Assembly (NCBI GenBank): GCA_029556615.1
Contig: JAKQDD010000046.1
Location: forward strand, 1 to 64,000
Reading direction: 5' to 3'
Source: Verrucomicrobiota bacterium
GTDB taxonomy: Bacteria; Verrucomicrobiota; Verrucomicrobiia; Limisphaerales; J093
Length of the DNA: 64,000 nt
In this document: positions 36,001 to 43,828 of the stretch, piece after piece
Position numbering within the stretch: the stretch's first letter is position 1
Layout: each line of letters starts with the position of its first letter
Translations under genes and position numbers: made by a program
Notes under the pieces: generated by a model
Database searches by the model: none
Told to the model about the DNA's origin: nothing
Seen by the model: only the letters and a program-made list of their open reading frames with translations

Positions 36001-37596
36001 GCGAGGGGCGGACTGGACTATCTGAGATCTCCCCTTTGTATCAAACACAGCGTCTTGTTTGCGGTGTTGCACCTGGCCTTCGCGCGTGCCGTCGCCCAGC
36101 CGGCGGTCGTCGAGTACGCCCTGGCTGTCGCTGCGGCCATCGACACGCTGGTCCGACGCGAGGCTGAGGCGTTCGGTATCGACAGCGGCAAACCGGAGGA
36201 GCATGCGAAGTACCTCGAGGATGAGAAACGAAACATGCAGGGCTGTGTGCTGCAGCTGATCCAGGCTGTGGCGGATGCCAAGCCTCCCGCCGCACTGATG
36301 AACCGCATCCTCACGGGCCTGGACTCGTTGGCCGGTCACGAAGATCCGGTGACGCGCGAGACGGCCCGACGCGCCGCGATTCGGTTGAAACCGGACGCCG
36401 CCCGGGTCGATCGCTTCCTGGAGCAACTGACCTGGAAGGCGAAATTCCTCACGCCGAACGTCGCGTGTGTCCAGGGCTCTCCGCAGTGGGAGGGCGAGTA
36501 CTCCCTGCACCGGACGTTGCCTGAGGGCCTGGCACCGGTGGAGCAGCTCGTTCGAGACCCAGCCCTGGCGGACCTGCAAGACCTGCTGTTCGCTGACAAC
36601 ACCAACACTCCGGTCGGACCCGAGGCGGCGAGGAGCCTGGTGGGGGGCCTCGATGGTCATTACGGAGCCTGGGTCCTGAGCCGGATCCTCGGCCAGCGCG
36701 CTGGGCCCGACGTCGTCGAGGGGATGGTGCAACTTGCCGCGGCCAAGCCCGTGCACCTGGCCCGGGTCATCTTCGCTTTGAGAAACCTCGCTCCAGAGCG
36801 TGGCGTTCCGGCCGGCTTCCTGTTGGAAACCGCCGAGCGCCATGCGGACACGGATCCCCTTCTGGCAATCGCAGCCGTGCGGACCCTCGGCGGTTTGCGG
36901 GCACCCGTCCGGCGGGAAGCCGGCCGAGGCCCCCTGGAGCGCCTGTTCGCCCTCATCGAGCGGAACGTGGAGACACCGCTGGCCGCTGTGTCCGTGTGGG
37001 CCCTGCGCCAGATCTACGGTGGCACGCTCAGTCCGGATGAGGCGGACCGGTTGATCAGGCTGTCCCGACAGATGACCGGCCGCGAGGTGCTGACCGAGGT
37101 GGCAAGGACGCTCGGGTCGGTCGCGCCGTCGGCCGTCAACGACACCGTGTACGAACGACTGCTCGAATTGTCCGATCGGGTCTGCCAGGACTACGATCGT
37201 TTCGGCAGGCAGGCTTTACGGAGTTTGGGCCGGCTGACGGCCACCGATCCAGACCATAGCCGGCAGTTGCGAGTACTCGAGAATCTCGAAGCCAGAATGG
37301 ACGGACTACCGACAGGCGTGCAAAGCGGCTTGCTCGACGCATTGGTCTTCTGTGCCACGCCATTGCTTCAAGATCGCCAGCTGATGGAACGCCTACTCGC
37401 CCGAGCACAACGGGGCACCCCGAGTGACGACTCGAACTCCGTGGCTATCATCATTGATACCCTCCTGCGAATCCTCAGTCGGGACGGCAACTACCGGGTC
37501 TTCGCTGAAGGCGACAGGCTTGTCCTGAAGACCATGTCCGATCTCGTGAACGATCCGGCCTTGACTCGAGATCAGCCAGGTTGTCCCGCAGATTAG
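33052..37596 (+). CDS. Giant Lon-like (S16) peptidase / NACHT-like STAND NTPase with helical repeats
   Basis: 1514 residues. TTG 33052 has GGAGAC at good spacing; ATG 33064 is the alternative. Residues about 190-370 resemble the Lon proteolytic domain. EGNSAS places Ser265 as nucleophile and Lys308 as general base. The 43-residue spacing equals that of E. coli Lon (Ser679/Lys722), and the segment between aligns without gaps, including the Gly at +15, +32 and +38 and the following IDTV. A charged linker leads to an NTPase domain: Walker A GPAGAGKG (442-449, last residue Gly not Ser/Thr), Walker B FIDRVED (534-540), and MVLACRMDAF as sensor. From about 800 to 1514 come HEAT-like helical repeats. 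This is the sensor-NTPase-effector layout of STAND proteins, with a peptidase as candidate effector. Confidence 0.75.
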   Translation: MSHCMARVMNRLPRPSDPWAWLYPPRGGNTEVALEAWDRQSASLRTGETALRLARIRPGPERGPAPSEVMRQFGRWRSVVLPLDERIDPSTPGVDADRIAYALIQGLLEVAVGCAASRRPDVPGRQPDDQRPLARLGSWRRATGAWMRAGGRTVCVGSVPAVAVTAEHVRLGRFEFYRLDPTFERDRESASHEGLCIHPEDLWFGVTKCQRSFLRSLEGAWKVAQRMTASDSAPRPRRGPVLWRWTWGESSERSSADPMILEGNSASGAALFGFSAVCAGRVPDNRLLCCFAVSSEGAVDDIGCLTLKLEGPRHASAIDTVVVARSSDVGWAQRLVDEARGASGAVSVVAAGERASDAVRIRSSLRRGLIACCRDLSRQAEEPDALWPVLTPFDPERSPKKTGTGEGNQEDEEDRAGGKRRAPNEASARSVVFRGHSLWLVGPAGAGKGRLLKRWAAVTAQEALLELERGREDPGRAVIPLLLKARTFWERLRDVPEPTSNQVREAAIRSLRHQSLVSEPLRQWLGTEASVRVFIDRVEDLGGGELEDLLRAVKTADVPMVLACRMDAFAQRFSPSNRADGPSAAWALEPNADRELCFRSLHQKARRVSRSEGESRGLSLPQLAQLEAVADVGEQAGMPVGPMVWELDRQGALPTPRFLTVTELVLSWLRLRLDGRERGRSSERLPVLEELGWCTLRRRRMLTRDEVLSVLRSSDLASPTTVLAEFLDCGLLVERDGGPGRAMLVEIPLAGFLAGLRLARLLADQGARGEWLVRLHNSPAPGQVEQIALLKAVDHWCFDPAWAPGLLALAAQVSNPAPLIRQVSLGPDAVWDRPRLQLAIQMCAERPELLAEGVEDPLSVGQRSALAECARRVSYAALNAWRQAPSYEAHNRVASVLVPLGRLLPDFIRRAFIAELQGERGQLPWNKDAMAKLWIGVMASPAGPAVLADACSKLRHVDSWDEAAFALTLIESPATTEPLVEAFARGGLDYLRSPLCIKHSVLFAVLHLAFARAVAQPAVVEYALAVAAAIDTLVRREAEAFGIDSGKPEEHAKYLEDEKRNMQGCVLQLIQAVADAKPPAALMNRILTGLDSLAGHEDPVTRETARRAAIRLKPDAARVDRFLEQLTWKAKFLTPNVACVQGSPQWEGEYSLHRTLPEGLAPVEQLVRDPALADLQDLLFADNTNTPVGPEAARSLVGGLDGHYGAWVLSRILGQRAGPDVVEGMVQLAAAKPVHLARVIFALRNLAPERGVPAGFLLETAERHADTDPLLAIAAVRTLGGLRAPVRREAGRGPLERLFALIERNVETPLAAVSVWALRQIYGGTLSPDEADRLIRLSRQMTGREVLTEVARTLGSVAPSAVNDTVYERLLELSDRVCQDYDRFGRQALRSLGRLTATDPDHSRQLRVLENLEARMDGLPTGVQSGLLDALVFCATPLLQDRQLMERLLARAQRGTPSDDSNSVAIIIDTLLRILSRDGNYRVFAEGDRLVLKTMSDLVNDPALTRDQPGCPAD

Positions 37597-37743
37597 GGAT
37601 CGAGGCCGGTTCGCCGGCTGCGGACCCTGCATCGGGCCATCGGTCAATACCCTCGCCGGCCCGAGCCCCCCAAAGGCTTGCCAGGGCCCTCGATTTGCGG
37701 TTTGCTGGCGGCCTCGGTCAAGGAGGTGCCGGAGGTCCCCATC

Positions 37744-40176
37744 GTGAAGCGCCCGTTTGTCAGCATCGCCCTCGGCTACGGCGCCGGGGTCGCGCTGGGA
37801 GGGTTGGTGTCGCCCGCCCTGCCGCCGGCGGTCCCGGCCGCCGTCGCCGCCGTGCTGGCGGTGGCTGCGCTCCTCCCCACGCCCCGCCGTCGAGCGTGGA
37901 TCGGGCTGCTCCTGGCGACCCTGGGCCTCGCCCACCTGACCTGGCGGGAGCACCCCGGATCCGCGGCGGACCTGCGCCGGTTGTTCGGCGAGGGCACGGA
38001 GCTGGTCGCTGTGCGGGGCCGGCTGCTCGAGACCCCCGTGCTCAAGCCCGCAAGGGATCCGGAGGACACGCCGCGGACCCTGGCGCGGCTGGCGGTCGAG
38101 GCCGTCCGGCGCGCGGCCGATTGGGAACCGGCCGAGGGCGCCCTGGTCATCAGCACCACGGGACAGCTTCCGGAGGAGTACTTCGGCGGACGCGCCGTCG
38201 AAGTCTATGGCGTCTTGCGCCGACCGGCCCCGCCCGTGATCAAGGGGCTGTTCGACTATCGCGCCTACCTGCGCTGGCAGGGCATCCATTACGAGCTCCT
38301 CGCGCGCACCCCGGCGGACTGGCGCCAGCCGCCGGGGCGCCCCGGACCGGCGCACCCGCCCATCGAGGATCGCTTCATCCGGTGGGCGCAGGCGGCCCTG
38401 AGCCGGGGTCTGCCGGTCGAAGACGAAGCGGTGCGGTTGCTCTGGGCGATGACCCTCGGCTGGCGGACGGCGATGACGGATGACATCTCCCGCTCGTTCG
38501 TGAGAACCGGGACCATGCACATTTTCGCGATCTCCGGCCTGCACATTGCCTTGATCGCAGCGATTCTCGTGGCCTGTCTGCGGGTGCTCCAGGTGCCGCG
38601 GCCGGTGTGCGGGCTGGTGGTGGCGCCGGCTCTCTGGTTCTACACCGCCGCGACGGGCTGGCAGCCGAGCGCGATCCGGTCGACGCTGATGATGACGGTG
38701 ATCATCGGCGGGTGGACGCTGCGGCGGCCCGGGGACATGGTGAACTCGCTGGCGGGTGCGGCCTTTCTGATCCTGGTGTGGGAACCGCGGCAGCTGTTCC
38801 ATCCCGGGTTCCAGCTCTCGTTCGTGGTGGTGCTGGCGATGGCCCTCGGCGTGCCGCCGATCGACCATTGGGTGCACTCGCGGGTGGACCCGGACCCTCT
38901 GCTGCCCGAGGCGGCCTGGCCGGCGTGGCGGCGCTGGGTCCGGACGCCCCTGGCGTGGCTGGTCCGGGCCCTGGCGACCTCGGGGGCGGCCTGGCTGGGC
39001 TCGCTCCCCCTCATCGCCCACTACTTCCATATGATCACCCCGGTGAGCCTGATTGTGAATGTCGTCATGGTCCCCCTGAGCAGCTTCGCCCTGATGTGCA
39101 ACCTCGGCAGCCTGGTGACCGCCGAGATCGCCACTTCCGTTGCGGAGCTCTTCAACCACAGCGGTTGGTTTTGGATGAGAGCCATGATGCTGCTGGCCGA
39201 TGCGGCGGCTGGATGGCCCGGCGCGTGGGCTTATGTGCCGTCGCCGGGCCTGGGGGGCACGGCCGTTTACTACGCGTTCTTGCTTGGTCTGACCACGGGC
39301 TGGCTGTTCGACCGACGCCGGCGCCCGTGGCTGTTGGCCGTCGGCGTCGGCGTGGCGGGAGGGGCGGCGGTGGTCGTCTGGCGCGAGGCGTCGAGCACGG
39401 AGATCGTCTGGCCCGCCCTGCCGGGCGGAGCGGCGGCGATCGTAGATGCCCCGGGGCGAGCGCGGGACCTGGTGGTCGATGCCGGGGATGCGTCGGGCGC
39501 CGACGCGGTGGTGCTCCCTTTCCTGCAAAGCCGCGGCGTGAACCGGGTCGCCCGCATGCTCCTGTCCCATGGGGATGCGCGTCACGTGGGGGGCGCGGAG
39601 ATCCTGCTGCGCGAGATGCCCGTGGCGCAGGTGATGGTCAGCAGCCACAACGCCCGATCGCCCGTCTACCGCCGGATTCGGGCGGGGCTCGAAGCCTCGG
39701 GACGGCCTGCGTCGACGCTGTCCGCCGGCGCGGAGATCGCCGGCTGGCAGGTGCTGCATCCGGGCCCGGGGGACGCCTCGCCGCAAGCCGATGACGCCTC
39801 GATGGTGTTGCGACGCGAGTTCGGACCGGTGACCGTCCTGCTGGTGTCGGACCTGGGAAAGACGGGACAGAGGACGCTGCTGGACCGCGGCCTCAACCTG
39901 CGGGCGGACCTGGTGGTCGCCGGCATGCCCACGGCCGGGGGCGTGCTGTCCGAGGCCCTGCTGGCGGCGATTCAGCCCCGGGTGATCCTTCTCCAGGACG
40001 CGTTCACCCCGGTGGGGGAACGCGTCACGCCCGGCGTGCGGTCCCGGCTCGAATCTTACGGGGTCCCCGTCTTGCGGTTGACCGAGCACGGTTCGCTCAC
40101 GCTGCGGATCACGCGATCGGGCTGGAGCCTGCGGGACAATGACGGACGAAGGGTTGGGGCTGGTGCCGGCCTGTGA
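37744..40176 (+). CDS. comEC: ComEC/Rec2-family DNA uptake channel
   Basis: 810 residues from GTG 37744 (GGAGGT about 7 nt upstream); a TTG at 37678 is in frame but has weaker support. The N-terminal helices and DUF4131-like region (about 10-220) are followed by the Competence domain with the hallmark MHIFAISGLHIALI and ten or so membrane helices. The C-terminal metallo-beta-lactamase-like domain (about 560-800) retains LLSHGDARHVGG, an H-x-D-x2-H site. It transports single-stranded DNA across the inner membrane during transformation. Its last codons and stop lie in a 51-bp sequence repeated 971 bp downstream. Confidence 0.92.
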   Translation: MKRPFVSIALGYGAGVALGGLVSPALPPAVPAAVAAVLAVAALLPTPRRRAWIGLLLATLGLAHLTWREHPGSAADLRRLFGEGTELVAVRGRLLETPVLKPARDPEDTPRTLARLAVEAVRRAADWEPAEGALVISTTGQLPEEYFGGRAVEVYGVLRRPAPPVIKGLFDYRAYLRWQGIHYELLARTPADWRQPPGRPGPAHPPIEDRFIRWAQAALSRGLPVEDEAVRLLWAMTLGWRTAMTDDISRSFVRTGTMHIFAISGLHIALIAAILVACLRVLQVPRPVCGLVVAPALWFYTAATGWQPSAIRSTLMMTVIIGGWTLRRPGDMVNSLAGAAFLILVWEPRQLFHPGFQLSFVVVLAMALGVPPIDHWVHSRVDPDPLLPEAAWPAWRRWVRTPLAWLVRALATSGAAWLGSLPLIAHYFHMITPVSLIVNVVMVPLSSFALMCNLGSLVTAEIATSVAELFNHSGWFWMRAMMLLADAAAGWPGAWAYVPSPGLGGTAVYYAFLLGLTTGWLFDRRRRPWLLAVGVGVAGGAAVVVWREASSTEIVWPALPGGAAAIVDAPGRARDLVVDAGDASGADAVVLPFLQSRGVNRVARMLLSHGDARHVGGAEILLREMPVAQVMVSSHNARSPVYRRIRAGLEASGRPASTLSAGAEIAGWQVLHPGPGDASPQADDASMVLRREFGPVTVLLVSDLGKTGQRTLLDRGLNLRADLVVAGMPTAGGVLSEALLAAIQPRVILLQDAFTPVGERVTPGVRSRLESYGVPVLRLTEHGSLTLRITRSGWSLRDNDGRRVGAGAGL

Positions 40177-40178
40177 AG
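40128..40178 (+). repeat. 51-bp direct repeat, left copy (comEC 3' end)
   Basis: This segment covers the end of comEC and its stop codon. It recurs at 41099-41149 without gaps, 46 of 51 bases identical by eye; the last 36 bases differ at a single position. The two copies bracket vapBC. Confidence 0.85.
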
Positions 40179-40192
40179 TGAGACAGGCGAGT

Positions 40193-40660
40193 TCACGGCA
40201 CCTTGGTTCGGCGCGTTCGGCGGCTGCCGCCCGCGGCCAACGGATTGAACCACCGCAGACCCGGGAAGCGGATGAAATCCGCGTCGGCGGTGTGGAGCAC
40301 CGCATCGTACTCGATCGCCAGAGCGGCGATCTGGGCGTCACTGACGAGGTTTCCGGCGGTCCCCAAAGCCTCGAGCAAGTGAAGGAGGGTCGAGAGATGC
40401 TCCGGACCGGGGACGAGAACCTGCACGGGGGGCTGTTCCAGCCAGGCGCGCACATGGCCTGCCGCTTCCCGCAGGTGCAGGGGGTTCACAAAGACGCGCG
40501 GGCTCGTCACGAGGCGCAGAAAGCCGCACACCACGACGTGGGACAGGCCCACCGGTTCTTCACCCTCGAGGCACGAGCGCCACCACGCCCCTGCCCTGGC
40601 GTGACAGGGGGAGCTCGAGTCATAGGCGTAGAGCAGGAGATTGATGTCGGGGATGATCAT
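40193..40660 (-). CDS. vapC: VapC-family PIN-domain toxin
   Basis: 155 residues, somewhat longer than a typical VapC because of a basic C-terminal tail. PIN-domain acidic residues are at MIIPDINLLLYAYD (first Asp), the Glu/His region around residue 60, NLVSDAQIAALA and HTADADFIRF. These form the magnesium site of a ribonuclease. The start overlaps the antitoxin stop by 4 nt. The gene lies convergent to comEC within the direct-repeat-bounded segment. Confidence 0.88.
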   Translation of the reverse strand: MIIPDINLLLYAYDSSSPCHARAGAWWRSCLEGEEPVGLSHVVVCGFLRLVTSPRVFVNPLHLREAAGHVRAWLEQPPVQVLVPGPEHLSTLLHLLEALGTAGNLVSDAQIAALAIEYDAVLHTADADFIRFPGLRWFNPLAAGGSRRTRRTKVP

Positions 40661-40929
40661 GGGGCCGGTCGGGCGCGATGTCTCCCGAGGAAGGCGTCGA
40701 TGTCAAGGTCATCGGCCAGACTGTTGAGTCGCGCGGGGTCCAGGCCCGCCCGCAAGCCGAGCGGCTGGGCCCTGATCACAAACGGCCGCCGCCGGGGACG
40801 AGGGGGGGCACCGCCCAACCCTCGACGGAGGGCCGCATTGAGCGTCTGCTTGAAGCCCGCCCGGGAGTTGTGCATGGCTTCGCGCAACAGGCGCTCGACA
40901 TCCTTGTCGAGGGTCACCGTCGTTCTCAT
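40657..40929 (-). CDS. vapB: Ribbon-helix-helix antitoxin of the VapC pair
   Basis: 90 residues from ATG 40929; in-frame sequence upstream lacks family similarity. The N-terminus MRTTVTLDKDVERLLREAM is a ribbon-helix-helix DNA-binding strand and first helix, and FKQTLNAALRRGL is the second helix. The C-terminal half is Pro/Arg-rich and then acidic (LADDLDIDAFLG), suited to bind the toxin. It presumably represses the operon through the repeated TCATGAT sites just upstream. Confidence 0.85.
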   Translation of the reverse strand: MRTTVTLDKDVERLLREAMHNSRAGFKQTLNAALRRGLGGAPPRPRRRPFVIRAQPLGLRAGLDPARLNSLADDLDIDAFLGRHRARPAP

Positions 40930-40935
40930 GCTCGC

Positions 40936-40952
40936 ATCATGATGCTCATGAT
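40936..40952 (-). promoter_or_regulatory. Tandem TCATGAT sites, likely VapB operator
   Basis: TCATGAT occurs at 40937-40943 and 40946-40952, a 9-bp period, 7 to 23 bp upstream of the vapB start. The first copy is part of the palindrome ATCATGAT. Ribbon-helix-helix antitoxins bind short tandem or palindromic sites of this kind. Confidence 0.5.
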
Positions 40953-41098
40953 TGCTGCTGTCAAGATGTGAACTGTCCCCCCAATCCGCGCGTAAGCGTC
41001 CCTTGCGGCTCAACCTCCTGGGCTGGACCAGACGCCTTGAGCCGCCCGGTCCGGGGTTGTCGCGGATGTGGAAGCCCGCCATTCCGGTGTCGTCACTC

Positions 41099-41149
41099 CC
41101 TGCGGGACCGCGGCGGACGAAGGGTTGGGGCTGGTGCGGGCCTGTGAAG
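41099..41149 (+). repeat. 51-bp direct repeat, right copy (displaced comEC 3' end)
   Basis: A non-coding copy of the comEC terminus, 971 bp from the genuine one. Between vapB and the ECF sigma gene (40930-41231) this repeat and the TCATGAT sites are the only structures I can identify. Confidence 0.85.
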
Positions 41150-41231
41150 CGATATACTAAAAGACCCGGTATGATTGTTGTAGGCTTGGAATGAGAACGC
41201 AGGCCCTGCGCGTCGGAGAACGGGATGTGCC

Positions 41232-41804
41232 ATGCTGACGGAGACGAGGTTGGTCTGGCGGTTCAACCGGGGTTGTCGCGATGCGCTACGCGAGATCTAC
41301 GAGCGGCACAAGGTGGATCTTGTGACCCTGGCGACGGCGCTGCTGGCCGACAAGACCGACGCCGAGGATGTTGTGCATGACGTGTTCCTCCGCTTTGCGC
41401 GATCGACAGGCAAGTTCCGCCTGACCGGCAGCTTGAAGGGTTTCCTGGCAACCTGCGTGGCCAACGGCGCGCGGAACCGGAACCTGGCGGGCCGGAGACG
41501 CGCCGGCCATGAGGGGGATCCGTCCGATGCGCCGGCGCCCGACTGCCAGCGGCCGGACTGGGCCGCGGTGTTCGGCGACGACCTGCGACGCGTCGGGTTG
41601 GCGCTCGCGGCGTTGCCTTACGAACAACGGGAGGCGGTCCTCCTGCACCTGCGCAGCGGATTGACGTTTCGCGCGATTGCCGAGGTGCAAGCGGTCTCGA
41701 TCAACACGGTGCAGGGCCGCTTCCGCTACGGCCTGGACAAACTGCGGGCGCTTCTCGACGGGGAGACCTTCCCATGCGAACAACCCAAGACCTTACCGAA
41801 GTGA
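41232..41804 (+). CDS. ECF-type RNA polymerase sigma factor
   Basis: 190 residues. Sigma region 2 spans about residues 10-80 (LREIYERHKVDLVTLATALLADKTDAEDVVHDVFLRF in pieces), and region 4 about 115-175 (ALAALPYEQREAVLLHLRSG, then FRAIAEVQAVSINTVQGRFRYGLDKL). It directs RNA polymerase to a small regulon, probably including its own operon. It overlaps the next gene by 31 bp. A possible ECF promoter (GGAATG at 41188, CGTC at 41211, 17-bp gap) lies upstream; this is weak. Confidence 0.9.
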   Translation: MLTETRLVWRFNRGCRDALREIYERHKVDLVTLATALLADKTDAEDVVHDVFLRFARSTGKFRLTGSLKGFLATCVANGARNRNLAGRRRAGHEGDPSDAPAPDCQRPDWAAVFGDDLRRVGLALAALPYEQREAVLLHLRSGLTFRAIAEVQAVSINTVQGRFRYGLDKLRALLDGETFPCEQPKTLPK

Positions 41805-43036
41805 TCCGGCGATTGCGTGTCCCGGCGAGCGCCGCCCTGGACGAGCGGATTCGCAACGCGCTGAGCCGAGGGGCCCCTCCAGCCGCGGTCGAGGCTCCGG
41901 CCGACGGGCCCGGCACGCTGACGCTGCTCGCGATGCTGATGAGAAAGAAGCCCGTTCGTGTCGTCCTCGGCGGATTGGCCACCGCGGCGACCGTGCTCGC
42001 GCTGGTGCTCCCCGCGTCGACCACGGTGGCCTGGTCCATGGACCAGACGATCGCCGCGCTGCAGAAATACCGCGGCGTGTTCATGGTCGGGCGTGGCCTC
42101 GGCCGGACCAGCGACAGTGTCTTCATGCTGTGGGGTCGGGCCAATCCCTCGGGCACGGCCTCGGAGGCCTGCCTGTTGATTGCGGACCACAAGGTGGTCT
42201 GGGCAAAAGACAACGTCACGCATTATTATGAGCCCGCCGAAAAGCGCGTGCTTGTCGACCGGGCGACGACCGCATTCCTGTCCCCGTGGTTCGGACCGAA
42301 GTTGTTCGGGATGATGTCCCGGGTTGGCGACCCTACCGCGCGCGAAGAAGCCGATCCGGTCACGGGAGAGCGACGGGTCTCGTTCCGCTGCAGTCTGCAG
42401 ACCGCGAAGGGCCCCGAGTCCTGGCTGATCGAGTTCGATCCCAAGACCAAGTTGCCCACACGACTCAAACAGTGGGACAAGGCGCGCCCGGAAGGGCAGC
42501 CGGCCCTCGATGTCGAGAGAATCCTCTATCTCGAAGACGTGTCGCCGGAGGTCTTCTCCGTCCATGTCCCGCCGGAGGTGCGGTTCGTCGCAAAGGACCT
42601 GGAAATCCCTGAGGCGAACCTGCCGCTCCTGGCCGACCCGAAGAGCGGAATGTCGGCGGACGGCCTCAGCCGGAACGAGGCATGCCGCAGGATGGTGCAG
42701 GCGTTCTGGGGCGCAGCCATGGCGAGGGACCTTGCCCGGCTGCGTGAACTCTGTCCCCTGGTCTCCGGTTGGAACGATGCCCTCGTCCGCGGGATCCTGG
42801 ACCAGGATGCCGCAGTCGAGTTGCTGGAGATTGGGGCCATCGAGAAGGAAGGGCGGTCCCGACTCGGCTCGATGGCGCTGGTCCCCAGCCGGGTCCGGTG
42901 CCGGGACGGCCGGCAGCTCGAGGTGAAGATCCTCGTGCAGTTCCGGGAAACGGACGCGGGGACGACTTCCTGCGTCGTTCATGCGCCCTACGGCATCCCC
43001 TTCGAGATCGGGGAGAACACCCCCACGCGTCGGTGA
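41774..43036 (+). CDS. Membrane-anchored putative anti-sigma/regulatory protein
   Basis: 420 residues. A cytoplasmic N-terminus of about 60 residues is followed by one membrane helix (about 63-85, VVLGGLATAATVLALVLP). The extracytoplasmic domain (about 95-270) resembles LolA/RseB-like lipid-binding folds such as DUF2092, and a C-terminal domain covers 285-420. Overlap with the ECF sigma gene makes a cognate membrane anti-sigma or stress sensor likely. No zinc-finger motif is visible, and I cannot confirm direct sigma binding. Confidence 0.65.
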   Translation: MRTTQDLTEVIRRLRVPASAALDERIRNALSRGAPPAAVEAPADGPGTLTLLAMLMRKKPVRVVLGGLATAATVLALVLPASTTVAWSMDQTIAALQKYRGVFMVGRGLGRTSDSVFMLWGRANPSGTASEACLLIADHKVVWAKDNVTHYYEPAEKRVLVDRATTAFLSPWFGPKLFGMMSRVGDPTAREEADPVTGERRVSFRCSLQTAKGPESWLIEFDPKTKLPTRLKQWDKARPEGQPALDVERILYLEDVSPEVFSVHVPPEVRFVAKDLEIPEANLPLLADPKSGMSADGLSRNEACRRMVQAFWGAAMARDLARLRELCPLVSGWNDALVRGILDQDAAVELLEIGAIEKEGRSRLGSMALVPSRVRCRDGRQLEVKILVQFRETDAGTTSCVVHAPYGIPFEIGENTPTRR

Positions 43037-43044
43037 AACCGTCA

Positions 43045-43290
43045 ATGAAGACACCTCACATGCGCACTATGAAGACTCACGGAAGATCGCTTCGTGGCTG
43101 GTTCCTGGTCGGCGTTGGATGCCTGCTCGGCCTGCTGGGCCTCCGGATGGCGAAGCATTTCTTCGAGTTCCCGGCCATCCCGGGCCTCTTGACCGTGACG
43201 TTTTGGCCGGACACGTTGGCCTTTGCCATCCTGGCGGCCACGGGGGCCGCTCTCGCGGTCTGGGGCCTTGCGCGGTCGAGGGCCGAGTGA
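43045..43290 (+). CDS. Small two-helix membrane protein
   Basis: 81 residues from ATG 43045; GTG 43033 is possible. Two hydrophobic segments (about residues 18-33 and 57-76) separated by a short loop suggest a hairpin membrane protein with a basic N-terminus. No known family. It starts 8 nt after the putative anti-sigma gene and so is probably the third gene of the ECF operon. Confidence 0.6.
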   Translation: MKTPHMRTMKTHGRSLRGWFLVGVGCLLGLLGLRMAKHFFEFPAIPGLLTVTFWPDTLAFAILAATGAALAVWGLARSRAE

Positions 43291-43309
43291 CGGTCCTCCA
43301 AAGAGCCGC

Positions 43310-43735
43310 TCACGGACCGGCTGGTTTCTCCCCGCCGGCGGGCAGGAAAGCCTTGATCTGGGTCATGCCGCCGAGGGCCCCGGATTCCGGCGGGCTCCGA
43401 TCGGCCATCGCAGCGACTTGTGCCCGGGCGTCGTGTTCGGCTTCGGCGCGCAATCGGGCGCCCAGCTGCCCCCGAAGCCGCGCCACCTCCTGTCGCAGGT
43501 CCAGCTCGGCGGCCCGCAGCCGCTCGAGCTCGGCCTGGTCCGCCCCCGGTTTCGGCACCCGCTGGACCCTTTCTTCGAGGCGGGCAGTGACGCCGGCACG
43601 AGCCTCGAGCTCGGCGTCGATCTCGGCGTTTCGAGCCTCCAGAACTCGCACCCGGTGCTGCTGCCAGACCAGCAGGCAGACGGCGGCGACGAGCAATCCA
43701 CCGACGGCGAGTGTTTTGTAGGTTGCGGGACGCAT
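43310..43735 (-). CDS. Membrane-anchored coiled-coil protein, unknown
   Basis: 141 residues. One N-terminal membrane helix (about residues 8-24, LAVGGLLVAAVCLLVW) is followed by a heptad-rich coiled coil (about 28-115) full of Glu, Arg, Ala and Leu. The tail is Pro/Gly-rich. Similar short anchored coiled coils follow ECF sigma operons in related bacteria, but I cannot give a function. It is convergent with the small membrane protein gene, 19 bp apart. Confidence 0.6.
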   Translation of the reverse strand: MRPATYKTLAVGGLLVAAVCLLVWQQHRVRVLEARNAEIDAELEARAGVTARLEERVQRVPKPGADQAELERLRAAELDLRQEVARLRGQLGARLRAEAEHDARAQVAAMADRSPPESGALGGMTQIKAFLPAGGEKPAGP

Positions 43736-43828
43736 AGAACGGACGGCAATCGCGCTGCCAGAGCCGCCCCGGGGTGACGCATGCCAGCGGCCGCCGACCG
43801 ACAGCGTGGACTCGACCGTTAGGGGCCG

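Noticed and set aside
37393..40455. A 1020-codon open frame antisense to comEC
   Set aside because: The frame is a by-product of high GC on the opposite strand of a well-supported comEC; its translation is low-complexity and matches no family.
41188..41214. ECF-type promoter before the sigma gene
   Set aside because: Only one base-pair-level match to each consensus half with a 17-bp gap; too weak to list as a feature on its own.
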